Part shown: positions 45,173-46,395 of the stretch, piece by piece
How the letters are laid out: every line of letters begins with the position of its first letter
How positions within the stretch are numbered: the first letter of the stretch is position 1
The notes under the pieces: generated by a model
Told to the model about the DNA's origin: nothing
Databases searched by the model: none
What the model saw: the letters and a program-made list of their open reading frames with translations, nothing else
Assembly (NCBI GenBank): GCA_000989565.1
Contig: LBOO01000019.1
Location: 1 to 46,395 of the forward strand
Length of the DNA: 46,395 nucleotides
Source of the DNA: Candidatus Peregrinibacteria bacterium GW2011_GWA2_33_10
Lineage (GTDB): Bacteria > Patescibacteriota > Gracilibacteria > UBA1369 > GWC2-33-13
Reading direction: 5' to 3'
Made by a program: the position numbers and the translations under genes

Positions 45173-46296
45173 ATGAACAATACTGATGTAAACACTACAA
45201 AATTAAAAGGCAATATTTGGAAACTCTACTTGTATGAGACCCTGTATAGTTTAATGTTTTATACTCCAATTATTGTCTTATTTTACCAAAAAAATGGATT
45301 ATCATTAGCACAAATAATGATAATCCAATCTTTTTCTTCGATTGTGTGGATATTAATGGAAATTCCATCAGGATACTTCGCTGATTTAGTTGGAAAAAAA
45401 ATTTCTTTAATGCTCAATGGAATCTTTGCATTTTTAACAATGTTGACACTTGGACTAGGAAGCAATTTTTATTATTTTCTTTTAGCGGCTTTGTTTTGGG
45501 CACTAGCTGGAGTTTTTATTTCCGAATCGCCAGTGTCTTGGGAGGGGTTTTAGGTGGAATTGATTTAAGGTATCCTTTTTTAATTGCACTGCCTTTTTAT
45601 ATATTTTTAATACCTTTGTCTCTCAGCTTGTATGAACCAAAACAACATAAAGAAACATCAACGGAAAATCATGCCTTCGATTTATTAAAATCAATTAAAA
45701 AAGCAATTTTCCAAAATAAAAAAATAAGACAACTCTTAATTTACTCGGCAGTGATTGCAGGTGCTATAGACGTTGCCTACTATCTTTATCAGCCATATTT
45801 TGAACTGTCTGGTTTAGATGTTGTATATTTTGGATTGGTTTTTGCGGCATTTAATTTTATTGAGGCTTTTAGTTCAAAATACTCATATTTTATCGAAAAA
45901 CGGCTTGGACAAAAATTTTCCCTTATTTTATCATTTATATTAGTGAGTCTCTGTTATGTACTGATGGGAAATATCATTTTTATTTTTGGTTTTGTATTTG
46001 CCTTTTTGCTTCAATTTGTTAGCGGGTTTTCATCTGTTGCAATTTCTGATTATGTTAATAAAGAAACTGATTCAAAAATTAGAGCCACTGTTTTATCCGT
46101 GAAAAGCGTTTTTAATAGCATTTTTTATGCTTTAATTGCTCCACTTATTGGGTGGCTTGTTGATATTTATACTTTACCGCAAGTTTTAACCATCATTGGA
46201 ATAGTTATTTTATTATTTGGAATAGTTATTTCCATATTATTCTATGGAAACATAAAAACAATAAGGAGTTTTGGCTCAAAAAATTCACCCCTTTAG
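45173..46296 (+). pseudogene. MFS transporter, broken by an internal deletion with frameshift
   Basis: The first frame (45173-45553) starts a major-facilitator protein: LYETLYSLMFYTPIIVLF (TM1), a second helix ending MEIPSGYFADLVGKK, which is the loop 2-3 motif GxxaDxxGkk, TM3 and TM4 up to ALAGVFIS, then it leaves frame. A second frame, open from TTG 45496, resumes with RIASVLGGVLGGIDLRYPFL (TM5-6) and continues through TM7-12 to 46296. The expected segment around the cytoplasmic loop after TM4, about 25-35 residues, is missing. In this family of uncharacterised exporters that segment contains an xDSALLYDSL motif. No working transporter would be made. A structured leader with a strong Shine-Dalgarno sequence and T-rich coding composition suggest a foreign origin. 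Confidence 0.75.
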
Positions 46297-46308
46297 TTCC
46301 CAGTATGA

Positions 46309-46395
46309 GAGAATTATCTCGGACTTTTTGGTAAAGTCTATGGAGACGGTATGACATTTCACACCCTAGCCGTGTCATTCATCGTAAATGGAGGC
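46309..46395 (+). other. Possible coding fragment running off the window
   Basis: After a TGA, one frame is open to the window edge (29 codons) and reads ENYLGLFGKVYGDG and then MTFHTLAVSFIVNGG. The pattern resembles the stretch after the Nudix box of Nudix hydrolases, but no Nudix box precedes it in this frame. In another frame just upstream, the codons read SMREL. It may be a decayed Nudix gene, or chance. Confidence 0.2.

Overview
The window is AT-rich, densely coded bacterial DNA with short intergenic gaps. Uninterrupted reading frames of more than 1,100 codons under the standard code, and TGA used as a stop by the atpI-like gene, argue against the UGA=glycine code of Gracilibacteria/Absconditabacteria. 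Almost no start codon is preceded by a Shine-Dalgarno sequence. S-layer-homology (SLH) proteins, very large orphan helical proteins, dispersed de novo pyrimidine genes and a complete F1Fo ATP synthase operon together suggest a Patescibacteria/CPR-like organism, possibly of the Peregrinibacteria type. That placement is an inference from gene content; no rRNA lies in the window.

Layout. Positions 1-6.4 kb: the end of a flavin/NAD oxidoreductase, a broken cation P-type ATPase and an 1,100-residue orphan helical protein. 6.4-9.5 kb: a DUF167 protein, a 160-bp element closed by a perfect 29-bp inverted repeat, rsmA/ksgA, pyrF and pyrE. 9.7-11.2 kb: two secreted proteins, a strong terminator, a second foldable element and a possible 28-residue membrane peptide. 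11.2-13 kb: pyrK and pyrD. 13.3-19.4 kb: small unknown proteins, tRNA-Arg(TCT), a 1,134-residue radical-SAM protein with an internal duplication, and a TauE-like permease. 19.4-22.9 kb: pyrC (broken), pyrB and carA. 22.9-29.6 kb: two SLH proteins, one ending in a VKOR-type thioredoxin domain, and a DEDDh exonuclease fused to a helicase-like region without recognisable catalytic motifs. 29.8-36.7 kb: atpI-like, atpB, E, F, H, A, G, D, C. 36.7-46.4 kb: a soluble histidine kinase, an HExxH protein, two tandem ferritin-VIT1 transporters, uvrB (broken), both subunits of L-serine dehydratase, and a broken MFS transporter behind a structured leader.

How the genes work together. pyrB, pyrC, pyrD/pyrK, pyrE and pyrF with carA cover de novo UMP synthesis except carB, which is not here. 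The ATP synthase c subunit carries two carboxylates (E26 and E59) and an ESTGIY stretch, the pattern of sodium-coupled two-carboxylate rotors. The SLH proteins point to a proteinaceous cell surface, possibly with disulfide chemistry.

Two patterns cross the whole window. First, four conserved genes (P-type ATPase, pyrC, uvrB, MFS) each lack an internal stretch that I estimate at about 25-50 codons, with a frame change at the junction; this may be real decay or an assembly artefact. Second, intergenic regions hold at least three families of 7-nt-period repeats, often self-complementary. One family has an identical 30-nt core at three places, and repeat DNA supplies the stop codon of two genes.
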